Of a stretch of DNA of 64,000 bases, positions 45,085-56,300 are shown piece by piece. The notes beneath the pieces are model-generated. The model saw only the letters and a program-made list of their open reading frames with translations, did no database searches and was not told where the DNA came from. Position 1 is the stretch's first letter. Each line of letters begins with the position of its first letter. Made by a program: the position numbers and the translations under genes. Source of the stretch: Chlorophyllum brunneum. Lineage: Eukaryota > Basidiomycota > Agaricomycetes > Agaricales > Agaricaceae. Location: contig OY756144.1 of assembly GCA_963576785.1 (NCBI GenBank), forward strand, positions 1 through 64,000, written 5' to 3'.

Positions 45085-48000
45085 ATGCACGAACTTCTCC
45101 TCGACTCAACAATCCAGACAAGAAAAGGAGACAGACCAATTACAACCCTTGTAGACTCCGGATGCACCCACACGTGCATAGCACAACGAACGGTAGATGA
45201 AGAACAGATTCCGACTAAACTCCTGGAAACCCCGATCAGAGTAATCAATGCCAATAGAACAGAAAACAAAAAAGGAGAAATAACGGACAAAGCACAACTG
45301 GTATTAAACAATGGCAACCACACGGAACAAATCGACACTCTAGTAACACAATTGGAAAGTGCAGACTTATATCTCGGACATGACTGGCTGGTCAAGCATA
45401 ACCCAGAAATCGATTGGAACAATCACGTCATATAATTCACCAGATGCCCAGACAATTGCAAAATATCACATAGCAACATATGGTTCAACGAGAAAATATG
45501 GACAGTCAAGGAACACATTGAAGAGAAAAAGGCGGACCGGACAAATGATGAAGATCTACCACCATACCTCCAACGATACACCCACCTATTCAACAAAAAG
45601 AACTTCGATAAACTACCCGAGCACACGGTATGGGACCACGAGATAAACCTGTCTGAAGATGCACCCCCAGTACTACAGTCCAAGGTCTACCCAATGACAA
45701 TAACAGAGAAACAGGAACTACAGAAGTTCCTTGACGAGAACCTTGCCTCAGGACGAATCAGACCATCACAATCCCCCTACGCCACCCCATGTTTCTTCAT
45801 ACCAAAAAAGGACGGAACAAAATGCCTGGTACAGGATTACAAAAAGCTGAATGAACACACCATCAAGGACAAGACGCCACTGCCACTCATAGGCAAAGTC
45901 CTAGACTGGTTAAAGGATGCGAAGGTGTTCAACAAGCTCGACATCATTTGGGGATATAATAACGTCAGGATCAGAGAAGGGGATGAATGGAAGGTAGTGT
46001 TCGTAACAAACAGCGGATTATTTGAACCTACGGTCATGTTCTTTGGAATGAGCAATTCACCAGTGACCTTTCAGAGGATAATGAACACGGTATTTCGAGA
46101 AATGTTACATGAGGGAATGCTTGTCAACTACATGGACGACTTTGTCATTCCAGGAACCACACAGGAAGTACTCGAGAAAAGAACAACACGGTTCTTAGAC
46201 ATTGCAGCCAAGCACCAACTCTACTTCAAATGATCAAAATGCGTGTTCGACGCAAAGGAAATACCCATACTGGGCTTTATAGTTGGACAAGGCAGCGTCA
46301 AAATGGAGGAAGAGAAGGTGAAAGCAGTAAGAGAATGGCCAACACCCAAATCCATGAAAGACATCAAAAAATTCCTGGATTTTGCAAACTTCTACCGACA
46401 ATTCATACAAGACTTCAGTAACATAGCAACACCCCTACACGAGCTGAAGAAGAAAGATGCGCAATGGTCATGGTCAGAACAACAACAACAGGCGTTTGAA
46501 AAGATCAAAGAAAAGATCACGAGCAAACCAGTATTAGCAATGCCTCAGGACAAAGGACAATACAGGGTAGAAGTGGATGCGTCAGGATACGGAGTAGGAG
46601 CAGTATTATCACAAAACCAGAATGACCAGTGGCACCCAATCGCCTTTCACTCGAGAACAATGACACCAGCAGAACAAAACTACCAAATCTATGACAAGGA
46701 ACTACTAGCAATCCGAGAAGCGATCAAAATGTGGAGACAATACCTACTTGATGCCGACAAACCATTCGAGATATGGACGGACCACAAGAACTTAGAATAC
46801 TTCAGGAAACCACAACAACTCACAGGACGACAGGCAAGATGGCAACTGGAATTACAAGAATATCGCTATACACTAAAACACATACCCGGGAAAATGAACA
46901 TGAAAGCAGATGTGCTATCAAGACTAGCAAAAATGGACACAACCAGAGACAACACAAATATCATGCTATTACCTGACCACCTATTCGATAACACTATTAC
47001 CGAGATCAGACAAATTTGGGAGATATTGGGAGAAGAAGACCTGAAGCACCGATTACGAAAAGAGCAAAAAAGAGAAACACAGTGGCTAAGAGAAAAGGAG
47101 AAACGACCAGAGGAGATATGGGAAACGGATGGATTGCCTATGTTCGAAGGAAGAATATACGTACCACCAAACACCAAGTTACGCCAAGAAATACTCCAAC
47201 AACACCACAACAGAACAGACGTAGGACACCCGGGACAGCACAGAATGATCAAACTCCTCAAAAGGACATATTGGTGGCCACAGATGCACAATGATGTTAA
47301 ACGATACATCAAGGGATGCGACACATGTCAGCGAAACAAGATACTCCGGACACGACCTACCACACATCTCCATCCACTACCGATACCCACCGGACCATGG
47401 GAAGAAATATCAATCGACATGATAGGACTACTACCAGAATCAGATGGATATGATGCGATACTTGTCATCGTTGATCGTTTCAGCAAAATGATCAGACTAT
47501 GCGCAGTTAATACCACCCTATCATCCGAAGAGTTAGGAGATATTTATCGTGACAATATATGGAGACAACATGGGATACCCTGCAGGATCATCAGTGACAG
47601 AGGTCCACAATTCACATCAAAATTCATGGCAGAACTTTGCAGAGCAACCGGCACCCAACGTAACCTATTCACGGCATACTATCCACAAACAGATGGTCAG
47701 ACAGAGCGCATCAACCAGGAGGTCGAGGCATACCTCAGAAACGTAATTAACCATGCGCAGGACAACTGGAAGAAATGGCTCAGCACAGTGGAATTCCAGT
47801 ATAACGACAAAACACATAGTGCCACAGGACATTCACCGTTCCAGATAGTATATGGACGACATCCATGGAAAGGGGATATCTCAAACACATCCAAGGCACC
47901 TGCGATCACGGAACGAATACAAGAGTTACAAGACATGTGCCAAAAAATGATCAAGATGCTACAACAGAACCAGACGCAAATGGAGAAACGGAATAGCACA

Positions 48001-48483
48001 AAACCGGAACATGAATACAGGGCAGGAGACCAAGTTTGGCTTGAAGCAGACAATATTAGGACAACAAGGCCGACAAAAAAACTTGATCACAGGAGATATG
48101 GACCATTCCGGGTAAAAGAGAAAATAGGTGAAACAAGCTACCGACTGGAGCTACCTGAAACATGGGCAATACACGACGTGTTTAACAGCAGACTCCTCTC
48201 CCCCTATCACAAACCCGAGTATGACAGCCAGTATACTCCACCACCACCAATCCCCGAGATAATCAATGATGAGGAACACTACGAGGTAGATGAAGTCTGA
48301 GGACACCACACCAAGGGAAAACGAAAACAGTACCTAATACACTGGAAAGGATATACGTCCGAAGAAGATACATGGGAAGATGAAGCAAATCTGGAAAATA
48401 CCAAGGAAGCAGTACAAGAGTTTATGAGCAAGATTTCGAGGACGAAACCTATAAAAAGGGGAGGTAAAAAGCAGCAATTATGA
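45085..48483 (+). pseudogene. pol of chromovirus 1 (broken)
   Basis: Protease (LVDSGCTHTC), reverse transcriptase (NYMDDFVI), RNase H (VEVDASGYGVGAV), zinc-binding integrase (GCDTCQRNK, SDRGPQF, QTERINQE) and chromodomain (HWKGYTSEEDTWEDE) are all recognisable and collinear with copy 2. Three stops, at about 45433, 46231 and 48298, each replace a CG-starting arginine codon of copy 2. The last one separates integrase from chromodomain. Confidence 0.92.
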
Positions 48484-48580
48484 ACAACAGACCTCGCATT
48501 CCAAGCAACCACTACACTCAACGCATCACTCGCTGTATCTACTTCACCCTCGACTTTGCCAACTATCTTCATAACACACC

Positions 48581-49417
48581 ATGCCCGCCGAACGCCAACT
48601 TACTCCATACCCCTACCTCAAAGAATTCAATGAACTCGTCCCAGAAAGAACCAGCCATGAGGAGCTTGTGGAAGGAGAAACCCTAGTCGATACCATGATA
48701 CTGTTGGGTGCAGCAATGAAAGCAACCCAAGAAAGCACATCTAAAATAATGGATACCCTATCCGACGCCACTCCAAGACTCAACCAGTTTATCATCGACG
48801 AAGGAAGGAGAGACCAATTGGAGAGACACCTATACGAGATCAATGACAACCTGCAACTCATCGTCATCTCCAATATGCGAGCCCGGATGCACAGCATCCT
48901 CGTAGCCCTAGCCGAATGACTCAATACGTATGAGTCAAGGAGTACAGACAACCTCTCCCACCATATTGTCAACCGACTACTTGTTAGTAACGACCCGTTC
49001 CCCATCCAACATCACATCTGTCATAAATGCAAACAAAGGACACAAGAAGTAACAGCCGCCGACCAACTACTTCACCCCGACATCGAAGAAGAAGTGGCCC
49101 ATCTACAAACCATCCTCACCACAGTAGTACCCCCCATCACACCCATGACCTTCCACCCACCGCAAGGATATAGCACACTGAAGTCGGAAGGCGAAAAGGA
49201 CAATGAATACTGGAGGAGTATAGTGCACAAGCTCTTAGGCAATCACACCAACGATAACACCACATACAACAATCACACCCACTTTCTGTTTAAAGAAGGA
49301 CTGCCTCATGCACCCCTCTGGATTGGCTTAAGACGTGTCGACAAAGCACCTCTCATCGGAGGAAACAAGAAGGACTTGGCCAGAGCTCTGGGAGCTGCCG
49401 TACCTATGAACGAGTAA
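48581..49417 (+). pseudogene. Third ORF of chromovirus 1 (one stop)
   Basis: Homologue of the 278-residue ORF3 of copy 2. It is open to 48916, then TGA at 48917-48919 where copy 2 has CGA, then open to 49417. Amino-acid differences from copy 2 are mostly conservative (Asn/Asp, Ile/Met, Ser/Gly). Confidence 0.85.
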
Positions 49418-49524
49418 ATTCCCATCGCATTTTCCTACCTTTGCCAAATTCCGTATGTTTTACTTTACCAAGGACCTTTACAGTAATACGCATCATGAGG
49501 ACATGAAGCTTGAAAGGGAGGTAT

Positions 49525-49818
49525 TGTTATGAACTATAGATAGACTGTTCATTCCTATCTTGCGCCCGTCACCTTGTGTACCCTCATACTTGTTTCACTT
49601 CTCGTTTTACTCCCTGTTTCACCCCTAGAGGCTATGACTCCCATCTGACTCATTTACTCGTCTCCCCTATTATTAACCGCCACCACCAGTATATAAAGTG
49701 TAGTAATACTTGATGTATTCCTTACACTTTACCAATTGTATCATCCCTTCTTCCTTTCTCTACTTCCTTTCCTTTATCCAAAGGCTTGCAACCTGAGTCA
49801 GAGACTAAGGTCGTAACA
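49525..49818 (+). repeat. 3' LTR, chromovirus 1
   Basis: Identical to the 5' LTR except TGTTAT for TGTTAC at position 6 (a CpG-to-TpG change). The purine-rich AAAGGGAGGTAT just upstream (about 49513-49524) is the likely plus-strand primer. Confidence 0.95.
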
Positions 49819-49823
49819 ATAAC

Positions 49824-50121
49824 CCTGGGATCAGGGCAAGGCTTTGTGTGCAAGTACATCCAATAGGCAATAGCCAGTTCCATTTGAGATATCCTGTTTA
49901 AATGTGTTGTTGTACAGAACTTGTGATGTAAACCAAGGTGGCAAGGCTTCCTGTGATCTGAGTCAGATTGGCCCCCAGCACAGATACTGATTCCCTGGAA
50001 AATACCCTAGCATCACAATTTTCAAGGTGAAGGCTTGTCTACCTGTGCTCTCATGGTCACATACCAATCTTTCTGGCTCATGGGTACTTCACATTCCAAA
50101 AGAAGTGCTTTTTGGTATATA
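49824..50121. other. CpG-poor flank of kinase relic 1
   Basis: Host DNA continuing rightward from the chromovirus 1 target. It should hold the detached 5' part of kinase relic 1, but I cannot align it confidently. Confidence 0.35.
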
Positions 50122-51066
50122 TGTTACAGATTCAGCTACTAAGGGCAATCAAAGAGGATGTAACCTCTAGAGTATGGCCTTAATACCTATCTCAGCCAAG
50201 TAACTGGATAAGCAAATATTATCAAATTGTTGTTACTCAACCAAGAAATGGGAATCCTATTTATCTTGTAGCTCTGAGTGATGAGGGCAAGTAGAGAATA
50301 AGCAGTTAAGCAATCTTCTATTGATTGGCAGCAACTATTAATGGAAACTCTTTTTGGGCAATCAAAAACGCTATCCTTGTAGAAGATCAAAGCTTAAGCT
50401 TTGACTTCCTAATACAGTCAGCTATTTATACTAACTACTTCTTTTCTATAAATACTATGGAGTATAGATAATGAGACTGAAATATGTTTCACAATATGAA
50501 ACTGATAGATATGAAACTCAAGGTGAGACACTACTAAAGATAGATGTAGAACTGATGAAGATAAAACATAGAATGAAGTGGAACTGATGAAGGTGAAATG
50601 GATAAGTGCTTACTTATTATCAGAAATCTCAGATGATAATGATGAAGATTCATTGGAACAGCTGCAGTCACAAGATGTGCAGGGCAAAGTGGTAAAGGAT
50701 GATGATGATGACGGTAGTGATGGAAGAACTGCATCCATAGGATGATTGGAGTCGGATAATAGGAATAACATAGATGTAATTGGTTCGTCGGAGAGATAAG
50801 ACTCTGGTGACTTGACAAAGACTCAAGTAGATTGCAATAGCAGATGGGGAAAACCGTTGCTGTCACTACTGGGTATAGCGGGTTTGTTGTCTAGTGATAA
50901 GTCTCTAGGTTGCATTTTTATGCAATAGATTCTATCGGCGATTTGTTGGTGAATGAGTGCTTCGAGTGCTGGACCATGAGTGTATATGTAGGGATGGATA
51001 TACTGCATAGTTTCTTCAGTAGTCAGTTGTGCTTTCCAACCATTATTCCAGGTACTGTAGAGGTTG
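50122..51066 (+). repeat. Large inverted repeat, left arm
   Basis: About 945 bp whose reverse complement is found at 51251-51584 plus 58096-58697. Landmarks are GGCAATCAAAGAGGATG near 50145, CATAGGATGATTGGAGTCGG near 50736 and AACCATTATTCCAGGTACTG near 51038. The arms are diverged (many transitions), so the palindrome is old. Opposite-strand traces of a protein (TMQYIHPYIYTHG, LEALIHQQIADR at 50823-51008) occur in both arms. I do not recognise the family. Confidence 0.85.
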
Positions 51067-51250
51067 TTGTTATGTCCAAACCTTGAACCTACGCCAGAGG
51101 TTACAACAAGTTTCCAGAAGTAATACCACTTGTCCCACCACCATGATCCAATGACGTTGTTATCGATTCTCTACTTTGACTAGCTTGGAAATATGCACCA
51201 TACTTATATGTATGCAACACCAATGGACTCTACTTATGTACCATTGAGAA
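51067..51250 (+). repeat. Loop segment of the inverted repeat, also present outside the right arm
   Basis: This 184-bp loop (TTGTTATGTCCAAACCTTGA ... CCATTGAGAA) recurs in reverse complement at about 58698-58885, immediately beyond the right arm. It carries traces of coding sequence (LYVCNTNGLYLCTIENN) in both copies, with stops. Confidence 0.75.
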
Positions 51251-51584
51251 CAACCTTTACGGTGCCTAGAATAATGGTTGGAAAGCATGACCGACTACTG
51301 AAGAAACTATGCAGTACATCCACCCCTACATGTACACTCATGGTCAAGTACTCGAAGCACTCATTCACCAACAAATTGCCAATGGAATCTATTCCATAGA
51401 AATGCAACCTAAAGACTTATCACCAGACAACAAACCTGCTGTACCCAGTAGTGACAGTGACGACTCTCCCCATCCGCTATTGCGATCTACTCGAGCCTTT
51501 GTCAAGTCACCCAAGTCCTATCTCTCCAAAGAACTACATTATCCCTATTATCTGACTCTGATCATCCTATGGATGCAGTTCTTC
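51251..51584 (-). repeat. Large inverted repeat, right arm part 1
   Basis: Reverse complement of about 50733-51066 in the left arm. Interrupted at 51584 by chromovirus 2; continues at 58096. Confidence 0.85.
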
Positions 51585-51893
51585 TGTTACGAATCATAGA
51601 CCATTCATTCCTATCATTCCTATCATGTGCCCGTTACCTCGTGTACCCTCATACTCGTTTCATCTCCTGTATCACCCTAGAGGCTGTGCCTCCTACCTGA
51701 CTCGTTCTACTCGTCTCCTATGACTCCGTTACTCGACTCCCTTATTATTAGCCTCTACCACTAGTATATAAAGTGTAGTAATACTTGATGTATTCCTTAC
51801 ACTTTACCAATCGTATCATCCCTTCTTCCTTTCTCTACTTCCTTTCCTTTATCCAAAGGCTTGCAACCTGAGTCAGAGACTAAGGTCGTAACA
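51585..51893 (+). repeat. 5' LTR, chromovirus 2
   Basis: TGTTACGAATCATAG ... GTCGTAACA. Has the same TATATAA and ACACTTTACCAA (51799-51810) core as copy 1, but the upstream half differs and is 15 bp longer. Confidence 0.95.
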
Positions 51894-51894
51894 T

Positions 51895-51906
51895 TTGGTA
51901 AAGTGT
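51895..51906 (+). promoter_or_regulatory. Primer-binding site, chromovirus 2 (self-priming type)
   Basis: TTGGTAAAGTGT, exact reverse complement of 51799-51810 at the predicted mRNA start, just inside the 5' LTR. Identical arrangement to copy 1. Confidence 0.75.
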
Positions 51907-51986
51907 CATTCAACTCACCTTGCAAGAGAGGTGCCACTATTCGTAACTAGGCTTGGAATAATAGCCTCCGACCAGGACAACAGTAT

Positions 51987-53258
51987 ATGAGCAGCAGTAG
52001 CTCATCGAGAACACCGAGAAGACAGAGAGCTCCGAGACCAACAGACATCCAGGGTTCACCCGTAGCAACAGGATCCAAACGATCAACAGAACCAGAAATA
52101 CCTGAAGGCCTTAAACGGCAGAAATCCGAACACAGCGTAGACGAGACCACAGCTCTATTTGAAACCGAATTCGACACAGAAGTCGCCGAGAACACATCCG
52201 ATATAGATATCGCCGAAACCTACGAGGAAGAATCTGAACACAGCACAGACGAAGAACCAGCTCCGTTTGAAGAAGAAATCGACACAGCTCTATTCGAAAC
52301 CGAATTCGACACAGAAGTCGCCGACGCCACAGCCGATATAGAAATCGCCGAAACCTACGAAAACGAACACAGCGAACCAGAGTCAGAACCAGAAATGACA
52401 GACGAGATCAACGTACCAAAGAACCTAGCCCCGGAACCAGGATATTTTAATGGGGATAGGACCAAATTTGACGATTGGTGGAGAGCCATATCCTTATGGC
52501 TGATGTTCAACAAGATAGACGAAGAAGAACAGAAAATAGTAGCCATTTTGGCAAGGATGAAAGGAGGACTAGCAGGTCCTTACGCCAACACGCAACTACA
52601 AGCCATCCAGAATAAGAAAACACCGGCTTGGGAGGACTTTACGAAAGAAGTAGAAGCCACATTCTCCTTGGGGAATAGGAAAGCCATAGCAGAAGGAGAA
52701 ATAGAGACGTTCAAACAGGGAAAGAAGAACACAGCAGACTTCTTAATCGAATTCAAAGCATTAAGAGCCCAAGCAGGAACAGACGACACACATGCGATAT
52801 TCCTTCTCAAGCGCCACACCAGAGCAGACATTATTCGAACCATAGTAGGTTACCCGACAACCTCCGTCCCAACAACATACAGCAAATGGAAAACCACGAT
52901 CCTCGCAGTAGGACAAGGTTACGAAGCAACGGACATCACTAGAGGAGATGTCAAAACCACCACCGGAGTTATCTATGGGGGAAGAGGACAACCCATGGAG
53001 ATAGGACGACAAAGGGCAGACACCGATCAGACTGGAAAACCGAGGTGCTACAATTGTAACCTCTATGGGCATATTGCCAAATACTGCAGGAAGAAGACAA
53101 AAGTCACGTACACCAAAATAACGTGTTACAATTGCGGTAAACAGGGCCACATCTCGAAGAACTGCCGGGCACCCAAGAAAGCCCATATCAGAGAAGTCAA
53201 CGAGGATGATGAACAAGAAATAGAGGAGAAAGAGGATTTTGTCGAAGGCTCCGAGTAG
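51987..53258 (+). CDS. gag: Gag protein of chromovirus 2
   Basis: 423 residues. The first 140 are very acidic, with a duplicated ALFETEFDTEVA segment and repeated DIEIAETYE wording. A capsid-like helical region follows (FDDWWRAISLWLMFNKI, WEDFTKEVEATFS). Two CCHC zinc knuckles lie at about residues 353-366 (CYNCNLYGHIAKYC) and 380-393 (CYNCGKQGHISKNC), for RNA packaging. It ends in an acidic tail and TAG. Forms the virus-like particle. pol follows after an 83-nt spacer in another frame, so Gag is not directly fused to Pol as it is in Tf1. Confidence 0.95.
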   Translation: MSSSSSSRTPRRQRAPRPTDIQGSPVATGSKRSTEPEIPEGLKRQKSEHSVDETTALFETEFDTEVAENTSDIDIAETYEEESEHSTDEEPAPFEEEIDTALFETEFDTEVADATADIEIAETYENEHSEPESEPEMTDEINVPKNLAPEPGYFNGDRTKFDDWWRAISLWLMFNKIDEEEQKIVAILARMKGGLAGPYANTQLQAIQNKKTPAWEDFTKEVEATFSLGNRKAIAEGEIETFKQGKKNTADFLIEFKALRAQAGTDDTHAIFLLKRHTRADIIRTIVGYPTTSVPTTYSKWKTTILAVGQGYEATDITRGDVKTTTGVIYGGRGQPMEIGRQRADTDQTGKPRCYNCNLYGHIAKYCRKKTKVTYTKITCYNCGKQGHISKNCRAPKKAHIREVNEDDEQEIEEKEDFVEGSE

Positions 53259-53341
53259 GCGCAAACCCGCGAGCCAATAAAACTAGAGTTTCTGTTTTAT
53301 CACACAATAGACGATATGTGATCCCCCAGAAATGAAACTCC
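53259..53341 (+). promoter_or_regulatory. Conserved 83-nt gag-pol spacer
   Basis: Lies between the gag stop and the pol ATG. It is the same length in copy 1 (45002-45084) and differs there at only four positions by my alignment. A TGA in the pol frame lies three codons before the pol ATG, so neither simple frameshifting nor splicing to an upstream site fuses the frames. It may direct reinitiation or internal entry. Confidence 0.5.
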
Positions 53342-56300
53342 ATGCACGAACTTCTCCTCGACTCAACAATCCAGACAAGAAAAGGACGCAGACAAATCAC
53401 AACCCTCGTAGACTCCGGATGCACCCACACGTGCATAGCACAACGAACAATAGACGAAGAACAGATCCCGACTAAACCTCTGGAAACCCCAATCAGAGTG
53501 ATCAATGCCGACGGCACAGAAAATAAAAAGGGAGAAATAACGGACAAGGCACAACTGGTATTAAACAATGGCAACCACACGGAACAAATCGACGCTCTAG
53601 TAACACAATTGGAAAGCGCGGACTTATACTTGGGACACGATTGGCTGGTTAAACATAACCCGGAAATCGATTGGAACAATCATGTCATACGATTCACGAG
53701 ATGTCCAGAAGATTGCAAAACATCACATAGTGACATACGGTTCAACGAGAAAATACGGACAGTCAAGGAACACATTGAAGAAAAAAAGGCGGACCGAACG
53801 GACGATGAAGATCTACCACCATACCTCCGACAGTACACCCATTTATTCAACAAAAAAAACTTTGATAATCTACCCGCACACACGGTATGGGACCACGAGA
53901 TAAATCTGTCAGAGGATGCACCTCCGGTACTGCAATCCAAAGTTTACCCAATGACAGTAACGGAAAAACAGGAACTACAAAAATTCCTCGACGAAAACCT
54001 CGCCTCAGGACGTATCAGACCATCACAATCCCCCTACGCCACCCCATGCTTCTTTATACCAAAAAAAGACGGAACAAAACGCCTGGTACAAGATTACAAG
54101 AAGCTAAATGAACACACTATCAAAGATAAAACGCCACTACCACTTATAAGCGAAGTTCTAGACCGACTAAAGGACGCAAAAGTGTTTAATAAGCTCGACA
54201 TCATTTGGGGATACAACAACGTCAGAATTAGGAAAGGAGACGAATGGAAGGCAGCATTTGTGACAAACAACGGATTATTTGAACCTACGGTCATGTTCTT
54301 CGGAATGAGCAATTCACCGGCAACCTTCCAAAGAATGATGAACACGATATTCCGAGAACTATTACATGAAGGAACGCTTGTCAACTACATGGACGATTTC
54401 GTCATTCCAGGGACCACACAGGAAGAACTCGAGAAAAGAACGACACGGTTCTTAGACATTGCAGCCAAACACCAACTCTACTTCAAACGGTCAAAATGTA
54501 TGTTCGACGCGAAGGAAATACCCATACTGGGCTTTGTGGTAGGACAGGGCAGCGTTAAAATGGAGGAAGAGAAGGTGAAAGCAGTAAGGGAATGGCCAAC
54601 ACCCAAATCTGTGAAGGATGTCGAAAAATTCCTCGGCTTTGCAAATTTCTACCGACGATTCATACAAGACTTCAGTAACATAGCGACACCACTACATGAA
54701 CTCAAAAAGAAAGACGTACAATGGTCATGGTCAGAACGGCAACAGCAAGCATTTGAAAAAATCAAGAAGAAAATAACGAGCGAACCAGTACTAGCAATGC
54801 CCCGAGATAAAGGACAATATAGAGTGGAAGTAGACGCATCAGGATACGGAGTAGGAGCGGTACTATCACAAGACCAGGATAACCAATGGCACCCAATCGC
54901 CTTCCACTCAAGAACAATGACACCGGCAGAACGAAATTACCAGATCTACGACAAAGAATTATTGGCAATCCGAGAAGCGATCAAAACTTGGAGACAATAC
55001 CTACTCGACGCCGACAAACCATTCGAGATATGGACGGACCACAAGAACTTGGAATATTTTAGGAAACCGCAACAACTCACCGGGCGACAAGCGAGATGGC
55101 AACTGGAATTACAGGAATATCACTACACGTTAAAACACATACCCGGTAAAACAAACACAAAAGCAGATGTGTTATCAAGACTAGCGAAAACGGACACAAC
55201 CAAGGACAACACAGATATCACGCTATTACCTGACCACTTATTCGACAACACTACCACCGAGATCAGACAGATGTGGGATATATCGGGAGAAGAAGACTTG
55301 AAACACCGACTACGAAAGGAGCAGAAGAGAGAAACACAGTGGTTAAGAGAAAAGGAGAAACGACCAGAGGAGATATGGGAAACTGATGGATTACCCATCT
55401 TCGAAGGAAGAATATATGTACCACCAAACACCGAATTATGCCAAGAAATACTCCAACAACACCACGACAAAACGGACGTAGGACACCCGGGACAACACAG
55501 AATGATCGAACTCCTCAAAAGGACATATTGGTGGCCACAAATGCGCAATGATGTTAAACGATACATCAAGGGATGTGACACATGTCAGCGAAACAAAATA
55601 CTCCGAACACGACCCACCACACATCTCCACCCGCTACCAATACCCAACGGACCATGGGAAGAGATATCAATCGACATGATAGGACCACTGCCAGAATCGG
55701 AGGGATACGATGCGATACTTGTCATCGTTGATCGTTTCAGCAAAATGATCAGACTACGGGCAGTTAATACCACCCTATCATCCGAGGAGTTAGGAGATAT
55801 ATATCGGGATGACATATGGAGACAACATGGGATACCACGCAGGATCATCAGTGACAGAGGTCCACAATTCGCATCAAAATTCATGGCAGAACTTTGCAGA
55901 GCAACCGGCACCCAACATAACCTATTCACGGCATATCATCCACAAACAGACGGTCAAACGGAGCGCATCAACCAAGAGGTTGAGACCTACCTCAGGAATG
56001 TAATCAATCATGCACAGAACAACTGGAAGAAATGGCTTAGCACGGCAGAATTCCAGTATAACGATAAAACACATAGTGCCACAGGACATTCACCGTTCCA
56101 GATAGTATACGGACGACACCCATGGAAAGGAGACATCTCAAATGAGATCAAGGCTCCAGCAATCACGGAAAGAATACAAGAACTACAAGACATACGCCAA
56201 GAGACGATCAAGATGCTCCAACAAAACCAGGTACAGATGGAGAAGCGGAACAGCACAAAACCAGAACACGAGTACCAAGCAGGAGACCAAATTTGGCTGG

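Larger units (their letters stand above)
41293..49818 (+). mobile_element. Ty3/gypsy chromovirus copy 1 (defective, with nested element)
   Basis: A full-length LTR retrotransposon: 294-bp LTRs (41293-41586 and 49525-49818) that start TGTTA and end GTAACA and differ at one site, an ATAAC target duplication, a self-complementary primer site, gag, pol and a third ORF. All three reading frames contain stops. A 2062-bp non-LTR element is inserted in gag. It is the same family as copy 2 at 51585-58090 but a different LTR subfamily (294 versus 309 bp) with its own target duplication, hence an independent insertion. It lies in the 5' region of kinase relic 1. Confidence 0.95.
41288..49823. repeat. 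5-bp target duplication ATAAC of chromovirus 1
   Basis: ATAAC at 41288-41292 directly before the 5' LTR and again at 49819-49823 directly after the 3' LTR. This proves a single integrase-made insertion. Confidence 0.9.

Noticed and set aside
52761..53264. 167-codon minus-strand ORF inside gag, also present in copy 1
   Set aside because: Cysteine-rich shadow of the zinc-knuckle region; conserved only because gag is.
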